Assembly (NCBI GenBank): GCA_007644065.1
Contig: VJWN01000017.1
Coordinates: forward strand, 62,001-126,000
DNA from: Margaritispora aquatica
Lineage: Eukaryota; Ascomycota; Leotiomycetes; Helotiales; Discinellaceae
Reading direction: 5' to 3'
Length of the DNA: 64,000 nucleotides
In this document: positions 1 to 11,004 of the stretch, piece by piece
How the letters are laid out: each line of letters opens with the position of its first letter
Position numbering within the stretch: the first letter of the stretch is position 1
Position numbers and translations under genes: made by a program
Notes under the pieces: model-generated
The model's input: the letters and a program-made list of their open reading frames with translations, nothing else
Database searches by the model: none
Told to the model about the DNA's origin: nothing

Positions 1-414
1 CTAGACATACACCTTGCGCTGTGCTCATGGATCTGGAATGAGGATTGATGTTCAGGGTATCGGTATGGTTGAAAATAATCGAGTTGATTGCCTACGGTGT
101 CGCTCTTGGATGTAGCGAGGGTGGTGGTGTGGATGCCAAGCCCTGAGAGTTGAACGGTACATAGTAGGAGGAATTAGGAGGAAGCTGTGGATTCTGTGGA
201 AGACATCGATGAATGTTAATGAGGAACAGAGGAGAGAGGAGTGTGAACAAAAGAGACGGATAGCACGATTACCTCCAGAGGGCAACGCCAAGAATGACGA
301 GTCTACCACATCTTTCTCTTGGGAGTAGAAAGCGATGGGATTAGATAATTGAGAAGTGGATGCTTTCAAGAGCTGGAATTGTGTTTCCAAATTCGAAAAA
401 TATTCAAGGCCTTG
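1..414 (-). CDS. Partial uncharacterised gene running off the left edge
   Basis: Two consecutive exons can be read on the minus strand. One spans 414-273, with a TTTAG acceptor before it and the donor GTAATC after it. The second runs from about position 150, after a CTCTCAG acceptor, to the window edge without a stop. The joined reading passes through ALPSGG-LGIHTTTLATSKS and continues to the edge with DYFQPYRYPEHQSSF and HEHSARCM. I do not recognise the family. No convincing start exon was found upstream of 414, so the 5' end is unknown. The composition (Phe, Tyr, His, Gln rich) looks like protein rather than random translation, but the call rests only on open frames and splice signals. Confidence 0.35.
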
Positions 415-1031
415 CTAAATAACTTCTTAACCATGACTACTCCGAGTATACAATAAAAGTACCTTTATGCCTTCTCGACTTGAGTTTTCAGGATAGAACT
501 AGTCTAGGTAGTGACCAACAGTAAGTGATGAATACGTTTTAACTCTACGGAGGTGCTGGCGGTAAATATTTACTCGCCACTTTCATTTGACCTATAATTA
601 GTTTTAGTTCCCGACGAAGGTCATTGAACATATGACTTTGGATAAGCGAGACTTAATATCTGGCGCCAACGGTGAAAATCAAGCATATTGTCACCTGTGA
701 GGAGGAAGATGGCTAGGAGGGGATGGGAATCCATCTTTTACAAATGGTATTCCACTTCAATGACCGCTTTGCTTCAATAGAATGAGGAAGGCAGGCTGGT
801 TATGAAGCCAATTCAGGATACCTCTATGTGAATTTCGGATATGGGGTCTCGCTCGCATCAGTAGGAAGACACCTCTCCAACGCACAATCCCACGTAAAGA
901 GAGAAATAGATAAGTACTCCAATATTCATCATCATTCATTTCATTGCTGCATATCTCATGATTTGAAGATTCGTTCCAACGAATATCAACCGAGCAGTGT
1001 CTCCTTACCTTAGTCAAGCACAAAGGATCCA
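415..1031. other. Intergenic region, left edge gene to cutinase 3' end
   Basis: About 620 bases without a supportable gene. Open frames here (for example around 757-1035 on the minus strand) have no family signature and overlap the cutinase 3' end. Confidence 0.5.
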
Positions 1032-2415
1032 TCACTGGCCCGCATATTTCTTCATCACAAACGCCGCAGCCGTACCTGCATCATTCGCATACTGCGTTAC
1101 GTATTAGCATACGCCTACCAACACATGATCTCCATACACAATCACCACGATCGATATCTTTGAGGATGCCAAAGCCAAAGTGGAGGAGAGAAGTGGGAAA
1201 GGAGACAAGAAGGCAGATGGTAATTTCAAACTCACGTTCAAGTGGTCGGAATCTACAATCCATGTCCCTTTGCAGATTAAATCGTCGGTGTGGCATATCA
1301 CTAGCACTTTACTCGGGTTGACGGTTCCCACTGCGGTGCCATTGAGTGGATCGCCGAAGATCACGACTGGAGGAGGATGTTAATTTCTTGTTTCTTGGCC
1401 AGGAGATATTGCATGGATTAGAGTGAAGTGGAATAGAATGGAATACAAGGTAGAGTGCGAGGAGAGGAAGATGTCTGGGGGACACGTACCGGATGAGATC
1501 TTAGAGATAATAGTACTGTTCAGCATGTTGACTGCTTTGTGGACTAGTTGTCCTCCTTGGCTGTTGGGTGCTGTTAGCGAGACTGCACTTCCGTTGTCAT
1601 CTCATGGTGAAGAATTCTGAAAGCTTAGGATTCAACAGCATCTTGCCGCATCGAAACAAACCAGCCTTCGATTCACAGGCCGACACAATCTTGCAAGAAT
1701 TCAATGAAGTGAGAAACGCACCTGTAGCCGCTCAACACGACCTTAGTAGCCGGGCATTTTTGCATAGCCTGCACCGTTAGATTGGCCATCAACCTGGAGC
1801 TTAGGTCAGCATATAAATCACACATCAAACATCCCCATGCTCCTGCCGCTCCCACACCTAGTACGCATCTTCAAGACAGCTCTCTCGATGAGCATGAAAC
1901 AGGAAGGGCGGGGTTTCGCTTACACGCTCCCGGAATCGCTCCCACCAGCAATGAAGCCAAAGATATCAGCCGAGTAATTGACGCCTTGGACAGCGATGTT
2001 GTTGACACCAATGAGAGAGCCAATGGCTGATACGAAGGGTGGTCCGACATTTGTTCCCTGGTTCTCTCGTTAGTGAGATTCTCATTTTGCTTCACATCCC
2101 TCCGTCTCTTCATCTATGCTGGTCGAGTTTGACCCAACACTGTAGCATCAGGCCCAACGCCTCACAATAAAGCAGTTATCTAACAGGCTATCTAGGGAAA
2201 ACACTCACCATATTCCCAGGCGACACCGTCCCCCTTGCGAAAATCACAGTCAAGTTCTTACACGGCGTGCCATTCACGAGATCATTCTGCGTCTCCGAAG
2301 TGAGGTTCCGACGCGCCAGGAAGTTTCGCTTCACCTCTGATAACGAGGGGATCGAGAGAGGGAATGCGGTCGTCGTGGTGGCAAGGATCGAGAGGAGGAG
2401 GATGTTGAGCTGCAT
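1032..2415 (-). CDS. Secreted cutinase (carbohydrate esterase family 5)
   Basis: Serine esterase that cleaves cutin ester bonds of the plant cuticle, probably secreted. Seven exons fit with consistent phases: 2415-2209, 2057-1924, 1793-1722, 1560-1490, 1366-1236, 1157-1119 and 1091-1032, giving about 237 aa, which is normal for the family. A signal peptide (MQLNILLLSILATTTTAFP) opens the protein. The family motif IFARGT lies near residue 60. The nucleophile motif GYSQGG is split by an intron (GYS|QGG). The catalytic Asp lies in CHTDDLICKG and the catalytic His in DHVL-YANDAGTAAAF. The Cys residues near NGTPCKN and GYSQ match disulphide positions of the family. The boundaries of exons 3, 5 and 6 are the least certain. 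Fungal cutinases are typically induced on plant material; no specific regulatory site was identified here. Confidence 0.9.
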
Positions 2416-3277
2416 CTTGACTTTGCGCGGAGGAGTTGGGTGGGAGAGATCCTGAGCAGTGAGGAGGACAGGTGGGAACAGATGGCGGGGAAGTGGGAGA
2501 GAGCAGGTATTAGGTAGTTCTTGGTTATAGATCTAGATCTGTAGAGAGCAAGACTTCCGGAGTCAATCCATGAAGCTTCGTCGTACCTGTACCTGTACCT
2601 GCACGACATCCATCTCACGCACACCGACTTCCCACCATCTTCCCTCCACCTTTCAGCTTTCACTTTCCACCTCCCAACTCACATTTCCCATCACACACAC
2701 ACACACAGAGAACACCAAAAGACCAAACCACAAGACCACACATCTTTATCCTCCACACTACAACCGAGGCTCGCAACCCCAATCTACGACTCACGAGCTC
2801 CAAAGCTACACTTTTTCCCACCCATCCATTCGACGGACAAATTCACCTGGTGACTTTTTGCACAACCCAAACCTTGGAAAGAGGAAAGCTCAAGCGGGGT
2901 TGATAACAGATCTGATATGAACTACCGTACTGTACCATACCACCCACCCCTCCTCCATGGCACTGAACACGGAAGTGTGAGTGCGATCCAGCAAGTCCCG
3001 GTGGTGGATGGCGGTTTGGAGGTCAGAAAGGGGCTATATCTCCGAAGCGAGTGCGAAAGATTTGAACCTTGATTTTTTATTTTTTATGTGAGGGGTTGGG
3101 GAGAGTGTCAGGTGATGCTGAATATTTTGTTGCCCTGAGTCTGTTAAAGTATTGGAAGGGATAGAAATGGTTGCAGGGACCAAGGTCGAAATCAATACTT
3201 TAGGGTGTTTCTAAAAGACTGCAAGAGAGAATACCTATCTGAGGTACGAAAGTCAGATTGAGTACAAGTCTTTCTGT
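2416..3277. other. Upstream region of the cutinase
   Basis: About 860 bases. It holds pyrimidine-rich sequence, a short CA repeat near 2692-2706 and a Thr/His-rich low-complexity open frame that I do not believe. No gene is supported. Confidence 0.45.
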
Positions 3278-3373
3278 AGCTTACCGGCTCGCCAAAGTTC
3301 GGCCCGGTCTCGGCAAGCTAGCCACACAAAAGTTTATTTGTAAAATGCATCTTCGGCAATCACAACTTTGCCG
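3278..3373. repeat. Hairpin-rich CGGCAA/TTGCCG element beside the tRNA gene
   Basis: Short complementary segments cluster here. AGCTTACCG (3278-3286) pairs with CGGCAAGCT (3311-3319) at 8 of 9 positions. CGGCAA (3354-3359) pairs with TTGCCG (3368-3373) across an 8-base loop. A near-palindrome GCC-AAAGTTC-GGC lies at about 3291-3303. The block sits about 60 bases past the tRNA-Arg terminator. It resembles the end of a small inverted-repeat element or a decayed transposon, but there is no second copy in this window to confirm that. Confidence 0.35.
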
Positions 3374-3432
3374 TTTCAAAACAAATCTTCAACAACGTAA
3401 AACGCAAAACATATTCAAGTATTGGAAAAGGC

Positions 3433-3438
3433 AAAAAA
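3433..3438 (-). terminator. Pol III terminator (T6) of tRNA-Arg
   Basis: On the minus strand a run of six T residues begins 22 nt after the discriminator base of the tRNA-Arg gene. Runs of four or more T on the coding strand end RNA polymerase III transcription. Its presence argues that the interrupted tRNA gene is still a Pol III unit. Confidence 0.6.
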
Positions 3439-3460
3439 GATGTGCTAAGCACAGAATATG

Positions 3461-3587
3461 TGACCTACGCAGGGCTCGAACTAAATTCGAAGTTAGATAG
3501 GTGACCAAGAAACACTTGATGGAGATGAAGCTTACCCTGCAATCTCTTGATTCGTAGTCAAGCGCCTTACCATTGGGCCAGCAGGCC
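3461..3587 (-). tRNA. tRNA-Arg(ACG) with a 55-nt insertion between T stem and T loop
   Basis: Reading the minus strand from 3587 gives acceptor GGCCTGC, D arm GCC-CAATGGTAA-GGC, anticodon arm CTTGA-CTACGAA-TCAAG (anticodon ACG, complete 7-nt loop, no intron at 37/38), variable loop AGATT and T stem GCAGG. A 55-nt segment (3535-3481) follows, then T loop TTCGAGC, T stem CCTGC, acceptor GTAGGTC and discriminator A. Without the insert the molecule is a perfect 72-nt cloverleaf with two G-U pairs in the acceptor. The A box (TGGCCCAATGG) is intact. The B box (GTTCGAGCC) is also intact because the last base of the insert supplies its first G. A T6 terminator follows. The alternative is a pseudogene carrying an insertion, but no arm shows other decay. 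Confidence 0.85.
3481..3535 (-). other. mRNA-type intron-like insert in the tRNA-Arg T arm
   Basis: The 55-nt insert begins GTAAGC, has a CTAAC branch-like motif 11 nt before its end, and ends TTTAG. Donor, branch, spacing and length match the spliceosomal introns of neighbouring protein genes, several of which also start GTAAGC. Precise GT-AG removal joins GCAGG to TTCGAGC. The junction is ambiguous by one G. I saw no clear bulge-helix-bulge structure at the two junctions; inside the insert only a weak CAAG/CTTG hairpin is visible. How it is removed, if it is, is inference. Confidence 0.7.
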
Positions 3588-4661
3588 AATGCTGATTGAT
3601 GAAGCACATTGTGGGAACATGATATATAATCAAAATAACAACCGTTTTTCCCTCCTTTGCTCTGATTGGATCGTGTAAGCTTCAAATTATGCTTTGTAGA
3701 CTCTGCCATTCCCATAAGACTTCTTGTATGAAAATGGTATGCAAGTTACGAAATAACGAAATTTCTTTCCCTAACTTGGCTATGTTTGATACAGGCTTCA
3801 TCACTCAGACTTTCAGGATCTTATCATGCCTAAGAATATAAAGATGTTCGCTAGATTGTGAACACCGTCTCCACTATCACCACCACGCAAATGAGCATCA
3901 TGCTAACCATCAACCCCAACTCAACAGGTTCTCCTCCTCAAGCGCGACGTTCGCATCAACAATACCAAGCTAAGGAAAGGCTTAGGCCCACAACGATAAC
4001 GCGACACAGCCATCTCCATGAAGCTGAAGCAGACATCCTTTAACGACATGGCTGGCTCTACGAAATGCTTCAAGACTGCGACGGCGGAGTGTAGGTGTAG
4101 GGAGACTAGTGAAATCGTGCATAGTCATGGAGTCTTGTTTGTAAGAACGCCAGATCTGAATACGTCCCCTGCAACTGGCGCACTGGTGTGGGAAGTTTGG
4201 AGTATTGAAAAGCCGAACAAGATTGTGTTTCATAATGTCAAGGCGATTATGAAGATTATAGGTAAGGGAAGTGAACTGGAGAGGCTGCTACCGCTGGGAT
4301 GCATCAAAGATAGAGGTGTTTTGAGATGGTCCTGCCGTCGTCGAAGACGGTGAATCACCGATTAAAAGAGAGAAAGACGTTGCGGCAGTTTACGAATGAG
4401 ACGGGAGCGCATCCGACTTTGAGAGCTGGGAGTGTGATGGTTCATGAAGTCGGTGAGAGTGGGAACATGAAAGCAAGACCTCAGACGAGCAATGAGACGA
4501 CGCAATGGAGTGCTGTGAGTACGGCAACAATGCTAATGCACTGGTGCTGCTTCAATGATAAGTAGTATTGGTAAGAACGCATTGTTTGTAATTGTATATA
4601 CAATTTCTAATGCTGTTACATTTCTGTAGAATTTACACTCAAATTGTAACGTGCATGACCT
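3588..4661. other. Intergenic region with doubtful open frames
   Basis: About 1.07 kb between tRNA-Arg and the permease. Two plus-strand frames (4018-4353 and 4326-4565) are open, and one stretch reads ALVWEVWSIEKPNKIVF. They match no family I know and lack a clear exon structure. This could be a decayed gene or chance. Confidence 0.4.
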
Positions 4662-6594
4662 TCAATGTGCAAAACGGAAATCCAATCTTTAACACATTAG
4701 CTACCGGATCCACTGTTGAGAGAGTGAGTAACATACCTTTTATTCCCCTTATCCTTTGTATTCGCCAGATAATCATCCTTCTCAGCCTGAGTCATGACAC
4801 TCCATTTCTCCTCCCTGGTCGAGTTCCGCTTCATGTAATACAACTTGATGAGGATCACAAGAACCATATTCCACGCAATCAGGCCTAGCAGTACCTTATT
4901 GCCTGTTCTGTACAGCGGCTTGTCTTCTGTTCGGTAAATCTTGGAGTGTTAGTTGTGGAAGAGGTGTGCGATGGACGGTCTTACATTCGACGCAATGATG
5001 CTACTTGCTTGCACACACATGTTGTAGATAGCAGATCCAACAGTCCTGGTACGAACAGAGCCTGAATTTCGGCTCGTGATTGCGACTAGACAACAGTTAG
5101 TCTCTCGAATCATGGTAGAAGTGAGAATACCAACCAAGAATCGGATGGATATAAGGATATCCGACCAGCAAAATGTTCAACACATATCTCGACCACTGAC
5201 TTGCACTTGCTGGCAGAACCTCCAGCGCGACGACGATGGGCAGGAAGTAAACCTGACAGAACAAAACAATAGCGAATCGGTTGTTGATCTTCTCGCTCAA
5301 CCAAACCACAAATATCATTTGAATGAGGAACATAACGTATGCTGGAATTGTGAGAAGATTCACTTCGAATGTACCCCATCCAAGATCCTTGAGAATCAGG
5401 GTTAGGTAGCTGCTTGCTGGTGTAGGAGGAATCATCCAAGTTATGCCGAGAAGATAGACAGGCCAGAGATCATAATCGATCAGTGCCTCCCACAAAAGCG
5501 GCAGACTGAGACCTTGTCGATTATGCATGTCACCCTGTTGTTGTCAGTAGGTTCGACAGTGTCTGTAAGGACTTGAACAGAGTGCCTTACCTTCCCTGGA
5601 TCATCTCTCAAAACTCTGTTGACCATTATGATCTCCTCTCGTTCCGAAAACCACCCATCTTTACCTCTGAACCAACTGGCAGTTTGTGTTGGTGAAGGAG
5701 GCAGATAGAAATACGATAGAAGACCAATAAGCGCTGTTAATCCACCTTCCAGAGCAAAAAGCCACCTCCAACCAGCCCATCCAGTCTTTTCTCCCAAGTG
5801 TAGGATACCAAAAGCAAGGAAGGCAGACACAATCGATGTCGATATGTATGCTCCCCAGAAAAAGCTCAATCGAAGTGGAAGTTCACCACTCTTGTAGAAA
5901 TAGCTCAAGTATAGAATGACATCTGGAATGAAGCCACCTTCGATCAGACCCAGAAATGCTCTTGTGAGGAAGAAGGTCGATTTGCCTGTGATTTTACTCT
6001 GACAGCAGGCAACTATGCTCCAAGCGCACATCTGAATAGGAATCCAATTGTCAGGTCCCAACTTCTTGCTGATAAGTTGTGAGGGTAGCTCGGCACACAG
6101 GAAACAAAGATAGAAGATGGTCATCCCGTAGTTGTAATCGTTTGTCGTAAGACCAAGATCTGTCAACATATTGTCTGAAAGCGCCTGCGTGATGTTTCCT
6201 CTGTCGAGCTGCAGGGCAAAGAACATGAGGCATGCCCATGAGCAGATCTTGTAATCCAGCTGTGAACAGATCAGAATATGTGACATGCAAGAGCTATTAA
6301 TCTTACCCTTCTGACCAACTTCTTCTCTTCTTGTTCGGTCCAAACTGCCTGCGGATCCCATCTATGCTTCCCTTCATAGCTATCAATTGGTTCATAGAAT
6401 CGACTTCGACCACCTTCGGCATAAACTGTGCTGCGGGCTATCTTATCGCTGGTTGAATCAAGTGAGCTGGCGCCACTGCCAGTGAGGTCTGAATCTGCTG
6501 GATAATTCTTGGGAGCTTGCCTACTGCCATCGTCGATCCCCGAGATGTTGGTTGAGCCAGCACCTAAAGGGTTGGAGAGATTTAAAGCAGCCAT
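4662..6594 (-). CDS. MFS permease, anion:cation symporter (ACS/Dal5-Tna1-like) family
   Basis: Plasma-membrane proton-coupled carrier of the family that moves organic anions such as nicotinate, pantothenate, biotin or allantoate; the substrate cannot be set from sequence. Six exons fit: 6594-6307, 6259-5591, 5534-5135, 5085-4985, 4939-4737 and 4686-4662, giving 561 aa. A long Ser/Gly-rich cytosolic N-terminus precedes the first membrane segment. Family signatures include LQLDRGNITQALSDNM, the segment GLIEGGFIPDVILYLSYFY with its GGxxP pattern, and GWAGWRWLFALEG. Loop 10-11 has SRNSGSVRTRTVGSAIYNM. The final tiny exon supplies the ending LDFRFAH, typical of the family, and confirms the 3' end. 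The start is the first ATG of the open exon. Confidence 0.9.
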
Positions 6595-7997
6595 TGTAAA
6601 GTAAAAAGATCCTCAACTCCAAAACAGATAAATAAAGAGATGAAATCCATGATGATCGCTTTAAAGAATACTTAACATATGAATATTTCGAAATTTTCGA
6701 CTTGACCCACCAGAAAGTTTGTCGTCGTCAAGAACGCGACACTTGCGACGTGCTCGTGAAGCTGGAAGCACGCAATTATGGAGAAGGACTTGCAAATAAA
6801 CAAGATTTCCACTCTTGAGCTTAGCATTTGGACTGAAGCTTGTCTTTGAAATGGTGTTGTGAATCTCGGGAGTTGTAATGTCGTGCTCTGTGCATCTTCG
6901 TCGCAATTGTCCACGGTCTCCACTTGTGGGACTTCATTGCGATTGAAATACCAAGAGCCATGATTGCTTCCCAGGGATCACTAAGATATGATGATTCCAA
7001 GTTCTCAGACCACGATTGATAGCTGCGATAGGTTCGCTGCATAGATTCCATGGTATGTTGGTTGAGATCAAAGTACTTATGAGCCGCTTGGTATCCGTAC
7101 TCCTTGCATTGCGTTTTCGAGATACACAGCCAACAAAGGCAAAGTCGATTGATCTAGCAACATGATAGTAATTGTATCGTTTTCTCAGTCAACATTAACG
7201 TAGAGTACTTAAATAAATAGTCTGCAGCATAAAGGAACTGAAAATCGTGACATCTATCATTGCCTCTCGCACTTGATACTGCATGACATAGATACCAAGC
7301 TGGCCCAATATTCATAAAGATTATTGAGGATACCGAATATCATCTATAAAAAAAAAAAAACCACGCATATCCAGCGCTGATGAGATCGAGATCAAGTAGA
7401 GAAGTGTCAAAACATCAAGGTATGCTGTTGCTCGAACTGGGTGGGTTGGAAGATGGAAGACCGAGTCGCTTTGGTACCCCAACACCAATCTAGGCATCAC
7501 AATACAATACTCATCAGGATTCTGCATTGGGATGTCTATGAGATTGTTTAATGTTTAACCTTTGATTCTAAACAAGGCCATTCGTGGGATAGAAAGCTGA
7601 TGGAAATGGCCGTTCATTGTGGTTGAGTTGTCACGAGATTAGGATTAGTGATTAAATTCGTCGTAAATCGATGAAACATATATAAATAAGTACATTCTAG
7701 AATTTACTAACTACGAAATACGCTCTTAAAGATTGAGAATTAGTTTCGTCGCCTGTCCAGAACCGAGTTGTGATTAGAGAGTTCGCCATCATACCCACCT
7801 TAAGGTAATTCAGCTAATTTGGGGTCTTCATGCCTGAGGCAGAATGTTTGAGCATACCTACTCAAGCATACTCAAGCATAATCACATGATGATTATGACA
7901 TCTGGTAGGTCGTTGGCGCCTAAGGTATTAAGATCAAGCATACTCATGTGAGTTTGCTCCACACTAAACTAGCGCCATTTCCCCCAATTTCCAAGAT
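6595..7997. other. Gene-poor AT-rich region
   Basis: About 1.4 kb upstream of the permease with no supportable gene. It includes a 13-base A run near 7350 and short open frames on the minus strand (for example 6821-7051) without family features. Confidence 0.45.
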
Positions 7998-8170
7998 ATA
8001 TAAACCTCCTTTCCTCCCATTTCTTTCCTGCTTTTCCCTCTTTTCTTCTTCATACTTACCTTGTTTACAAAGTTGACGATCAAGATGGTCGACTTTGGCT
8101 GGACGAGACCTCCATTGCACAACGGGGAGTCAAGACTGGTTTGCTATCCTTCGGGGTCGCAATAGGCGGA
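7998..8170 (+). promoter_or_regulatory. TATA-like promoter with pyrimidine-rich leader and a 26-codon ORF
   Basis: ATATATAAA near 7997-8005 is followed by a long C/T-rich leader and the sequence CAAG before an ATG at 8085. The open frame (MVDFGWTRPPLHNGESRL...) ends after 26 codons at a TAG. The arrangement is that of a highly expressed fungal gene, but no larger coding sequence follows. It may be a small ORF, a broken gene or a non-coding transcript. Confidence 0.3.
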
Positions 8171-9029
8171 ATTTTTGATTGCATACACTTCTCGTGAGAG
8201 ATACTTTACTTTTCATTGACTTTTAAGCCTTGAGCTTGAGTTTGAAGAAGAGGACTACAACTAGAAATGCTAGACAATGAAACCGGAATGTGTCAAGGTG
8301 GTTGTACGTATGTATCTAATCAATGCAAGTGGTGAATGCGCTGCGTGTCGGACCACTTTGTATGGTGGCAGAGCATCCACGCAATTGTTGCCTTACAAAG
8401 CATCTGTTTTGAATGAAGAGACAAAGTAAATTACGTGGAAGATTGTGGCTCATGAGTGGCGCACTCTGGAAGACGTAGCCACAGGCAGAACATTGAAGAT
8501 CATTCAAGGGTTGTAACTAACCACAGGCATTACTTCGATTTGGCAGATCGATCCTGACTTCTCGTACCAAGAAGAATCCCAACGTTTGTCCATGTATCGA
8601 TTATGATATCAATTTCCAAATCAAAATAGAAATAAATATGCAACCTTTGCCAAGTTTCTTCATCCTATCATCACAATCTGGGACCTGATTTTTGCTTGTG
8701 ATTTGACAGAGGTGCTGGCTGGTTGCTGGTGCTTTGAACTTGTTCATTGCTCATTGTCAGCCACCCTTGTCTCGAGAATACGTCACTGATCATTGGTGTT
8801 TGACTCGTCCCAGCTTCAAGAACATGCGATAGCCAACCCATCTATCTGCAGTTCTTTTATCTATAAGACACCTGCCACCGAGCGATTTACTTTTGTGCTT
8901 TCTCCCTTTCCATATCTACTTGCAATCTTCACCATTACCTACGGATAAACCTATAGAGTATACATACAATTGAACCAACTTACACTTACAATCTACCACA
9001 AGAGCATACCAATTCCAAATCAATACAAA
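8171..9029. other. Intergenic region before the Pmp3-like gene
   Basis: No gene is supported. A TATA-like TATCTATAAGA lies near 8860 and a C/T-rich stretch near 8900-8935. Both fit the promoter and leader of the Pmp3-like gene that starts at 9030. Confidence 0.4.
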
Positions 9030-9461
9030 ATGGGAGCTGTTTCTGCCCTCTTTGTGGTGCTCATCACTATCCTCCGTACGTGCAATCACCTTACCAACAA
9101 ATGCTGCAGATACATATAAAAGCACAATAGGGCTAACCCAATAACCACAGTACCACCAGTTGGAGTCTATATTGTCGCAGGCTGCGGCGCCGACTTACTT
9201 ATCAACATCTGCTTGACACTTCTTGGGTACGTCTCCTGTCCTTGGCTCACCCTATCTGCCATATACAGTAATACGGAAGTTAACAAAATACACAGCTACA
9301 TCCCAGGTCACATCCACGCCTTCTACCTCGAATACGTCTACTACGACCGCATGGAGCAAGCGCGCGAGGGCAGGTTCTCAGCTTCGCGCGCCCCGGGCCT
9401 GTATAGCGAGCGTGTGCAAAATGGAGGGAATGGTTACGGCACTATTGCGCAGCACAATTGA
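9030..9461 (+). CDS. Pmp3/Sna-type plasma membrane proteolipid (UPF0057)
   Basis: Small two-span membrane protein of the Pmp3 family, linked in yeast to membrane potential and cation tolerance. Three exons fit: 9030-9075, 9151-9226 and 9296-9461, giving 95 aa. The joined sequence has the family order: first span (ALFVVLITILLPPVGVYIVA), then CGADLLINICLTLLGYIPGH, whose NICLTLLGYIPGHIHAFY block is diagnostic. Phases agree at both junctions. The C-terminal tail after YVYYDR is longer than in yeast Pmp3, polar and Arg/Gly-rich, as in the Sna2/Sna4 type. The start is the ATG after ACAAA. Confidence 0.93.
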
Positions 9462-10151
9462 GTTGTGAATGGGTAGTTACTGCGCGCAGTGATGAATGGG
9501 ATAGTGGATACTGAATCGAGGTTGCGATACTATGCCAAACGATGCTTGAAGATGCTCACGATAATAGAATGGGATAAAGGGATAATGAAGAGGGAATACC
9601 AATTTGTTTATTTGGGTTGAATTGTGTACGAATACTTCGATACTACTTAGAGCTGGGCTGGGATCGGACAATATGATGGCTTTCTTAACAGGACTCCACT
9701 TTGCTTCTGTTCTAAAAGCATAATCACAAGGAAGCTTGAGAAAACTTAGAATAACGAAGCTGTACTAATGAATTGTGTGAATAAGTGCTCTAGGTTGATA
9801 TATTCTTTTGATTGAATATCTAGTCAGTGGTTATGGTTTGTGCTTTACATTGACTTGCTGCATCCTGATGAACATTACCCCACAATCCTCAAAGCTCTCT
9901 CAACCCCAGTGCGCCAAGCCCAAGCCTTCCCGTCAAGGCTGAGAGCAAGGCCAGACGACAAGAGATGTGTTCTGAACATCACGAAATACAATTCGTGACC
10001 TTGGAACGACCAGATCTCACCACATTCATTGACTGACGACTACGAGACTCTGTTGAATCTTTTGCTTCTACCAGTGTATTTAGATCTGAATTGAAGAGAA
10101 CCAGAGGATTGCAATTGAAAGAAACACCAAGAGCGAGCTGGAACCACCAAG
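9462..10151. other. Intergenic region
   Basis: About 690 bases between the Pmp3-like gene and SPC3. I see nothing beyond ordinary AT-rich 3' flank and the SPC3 promoter. Confidence 0.5.
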
Positions 10152-11004
10152 ATGCATACCTCCATCGTGCGCATCCAGAATGTCTTTGGCTTCTTCACCA
10201 CCGTCGCATTCGCAGTCGCTGCGTGTATTGCATTCTCAGATTTCGCATCACCGCGTACACCAGCTGCGACGTTAAATGTGAACTCAGTGCAAACGTACTT
10301 CTCTCCCCTCCGATCCTCACTTTTCTCACCTCGTTCTCCCTCAAACCGAAACTAACACTCCCCAGCGTCCGCGGAAGACCACACTACTACTCGACGAGAC
10401 TCGAAGAATACGCTACAATCAAATTCACGCTCTCCGCTGACCTCTCCTCCCTCTTCAACTGGAACACCAAGCAAGTCTTCGTCTGGGTCAGCGCCTCATG
10501 GCCAAACGCTACGGGAGATGGGAAGGAGCTGGTTAATGAGGCCGTCATCTGGGATAGCATAATTACGAACCCAAGTGCGGATCATTTGCAGAACATTAAG
10601 CCTGTGGCGATGAAGAAGTTGGTGAAGAGTGCGAAGGGCAAGAGTGTTGATCCTAGTCGGTATGTGATATGCTCACCTCGGAATTTCTTAATGATATTCT
10701 GCTTCTAGTAGAGAGAAAACATGCTAACACCAACTTCCAAAACAGAGGCAAGCTCCTCCTCAAGAACCAAAAAGCAAAATACCAAATCACCGCCCCATCC
10801 GGCAAGTTGGCAAACACAGAGAACGTCGTGCTCACCCTGCATTACAACATCCAACCTTGGGTGGGCATGTTGACATGGAAGCCTACCGTGGGTGGTTGGG
10901 GACCGTTGGGCGAGTTTGGTCTGTGGGAGCGCATGAAGGGTGGTGTGAGTAAGAGCTTTATCTTCCCGGCTATCAAGCCGAAGAAGGTGACTCCTCCTGC
11001 ATAG
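10152..11004 (+). CDS. SPC3: Signal peptidase complex subunit 3 (Spc3/SPCS3)
   Basis: Subunit of the ER signal peptidase complex that removes signal peptides from secretory proteins. Three exons: 10152-10294, 10366-10659 and 10746-11004, giving 231 aa, larger than yeast Spc3 (about 184 aa). A single N-terminal anchor follows MHTSIVRIQNVFGFF, which matches the family start pattern (RxNxxxxF). The lumenal domain has FTLSADLSSLFNWNTKQVFV, WDSII and VVLTLHYNIQPWVGML, all characteristic of SPC22/23. Both splice junctions keep phase. The C-terminal end is basic (IKPKKVTPPA). A longer frame that starts upstream at 10091 lacks the anchor and is not used. Confidence 0.93.

Noticed and set aside
2570..2920. 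Thr/His/Pro-rich open frame divergent from the cutinase
   Set aside because: Low-complexity CA/CT sequence in a promoter region, with no protein-like composition and no family.
4018..4565. Two overlapping plus-strand frames of 79-111 codons
   Set aside because: Different frames, no splice logic, no recognised motif. Possibly a decayed gene, but not supportable.
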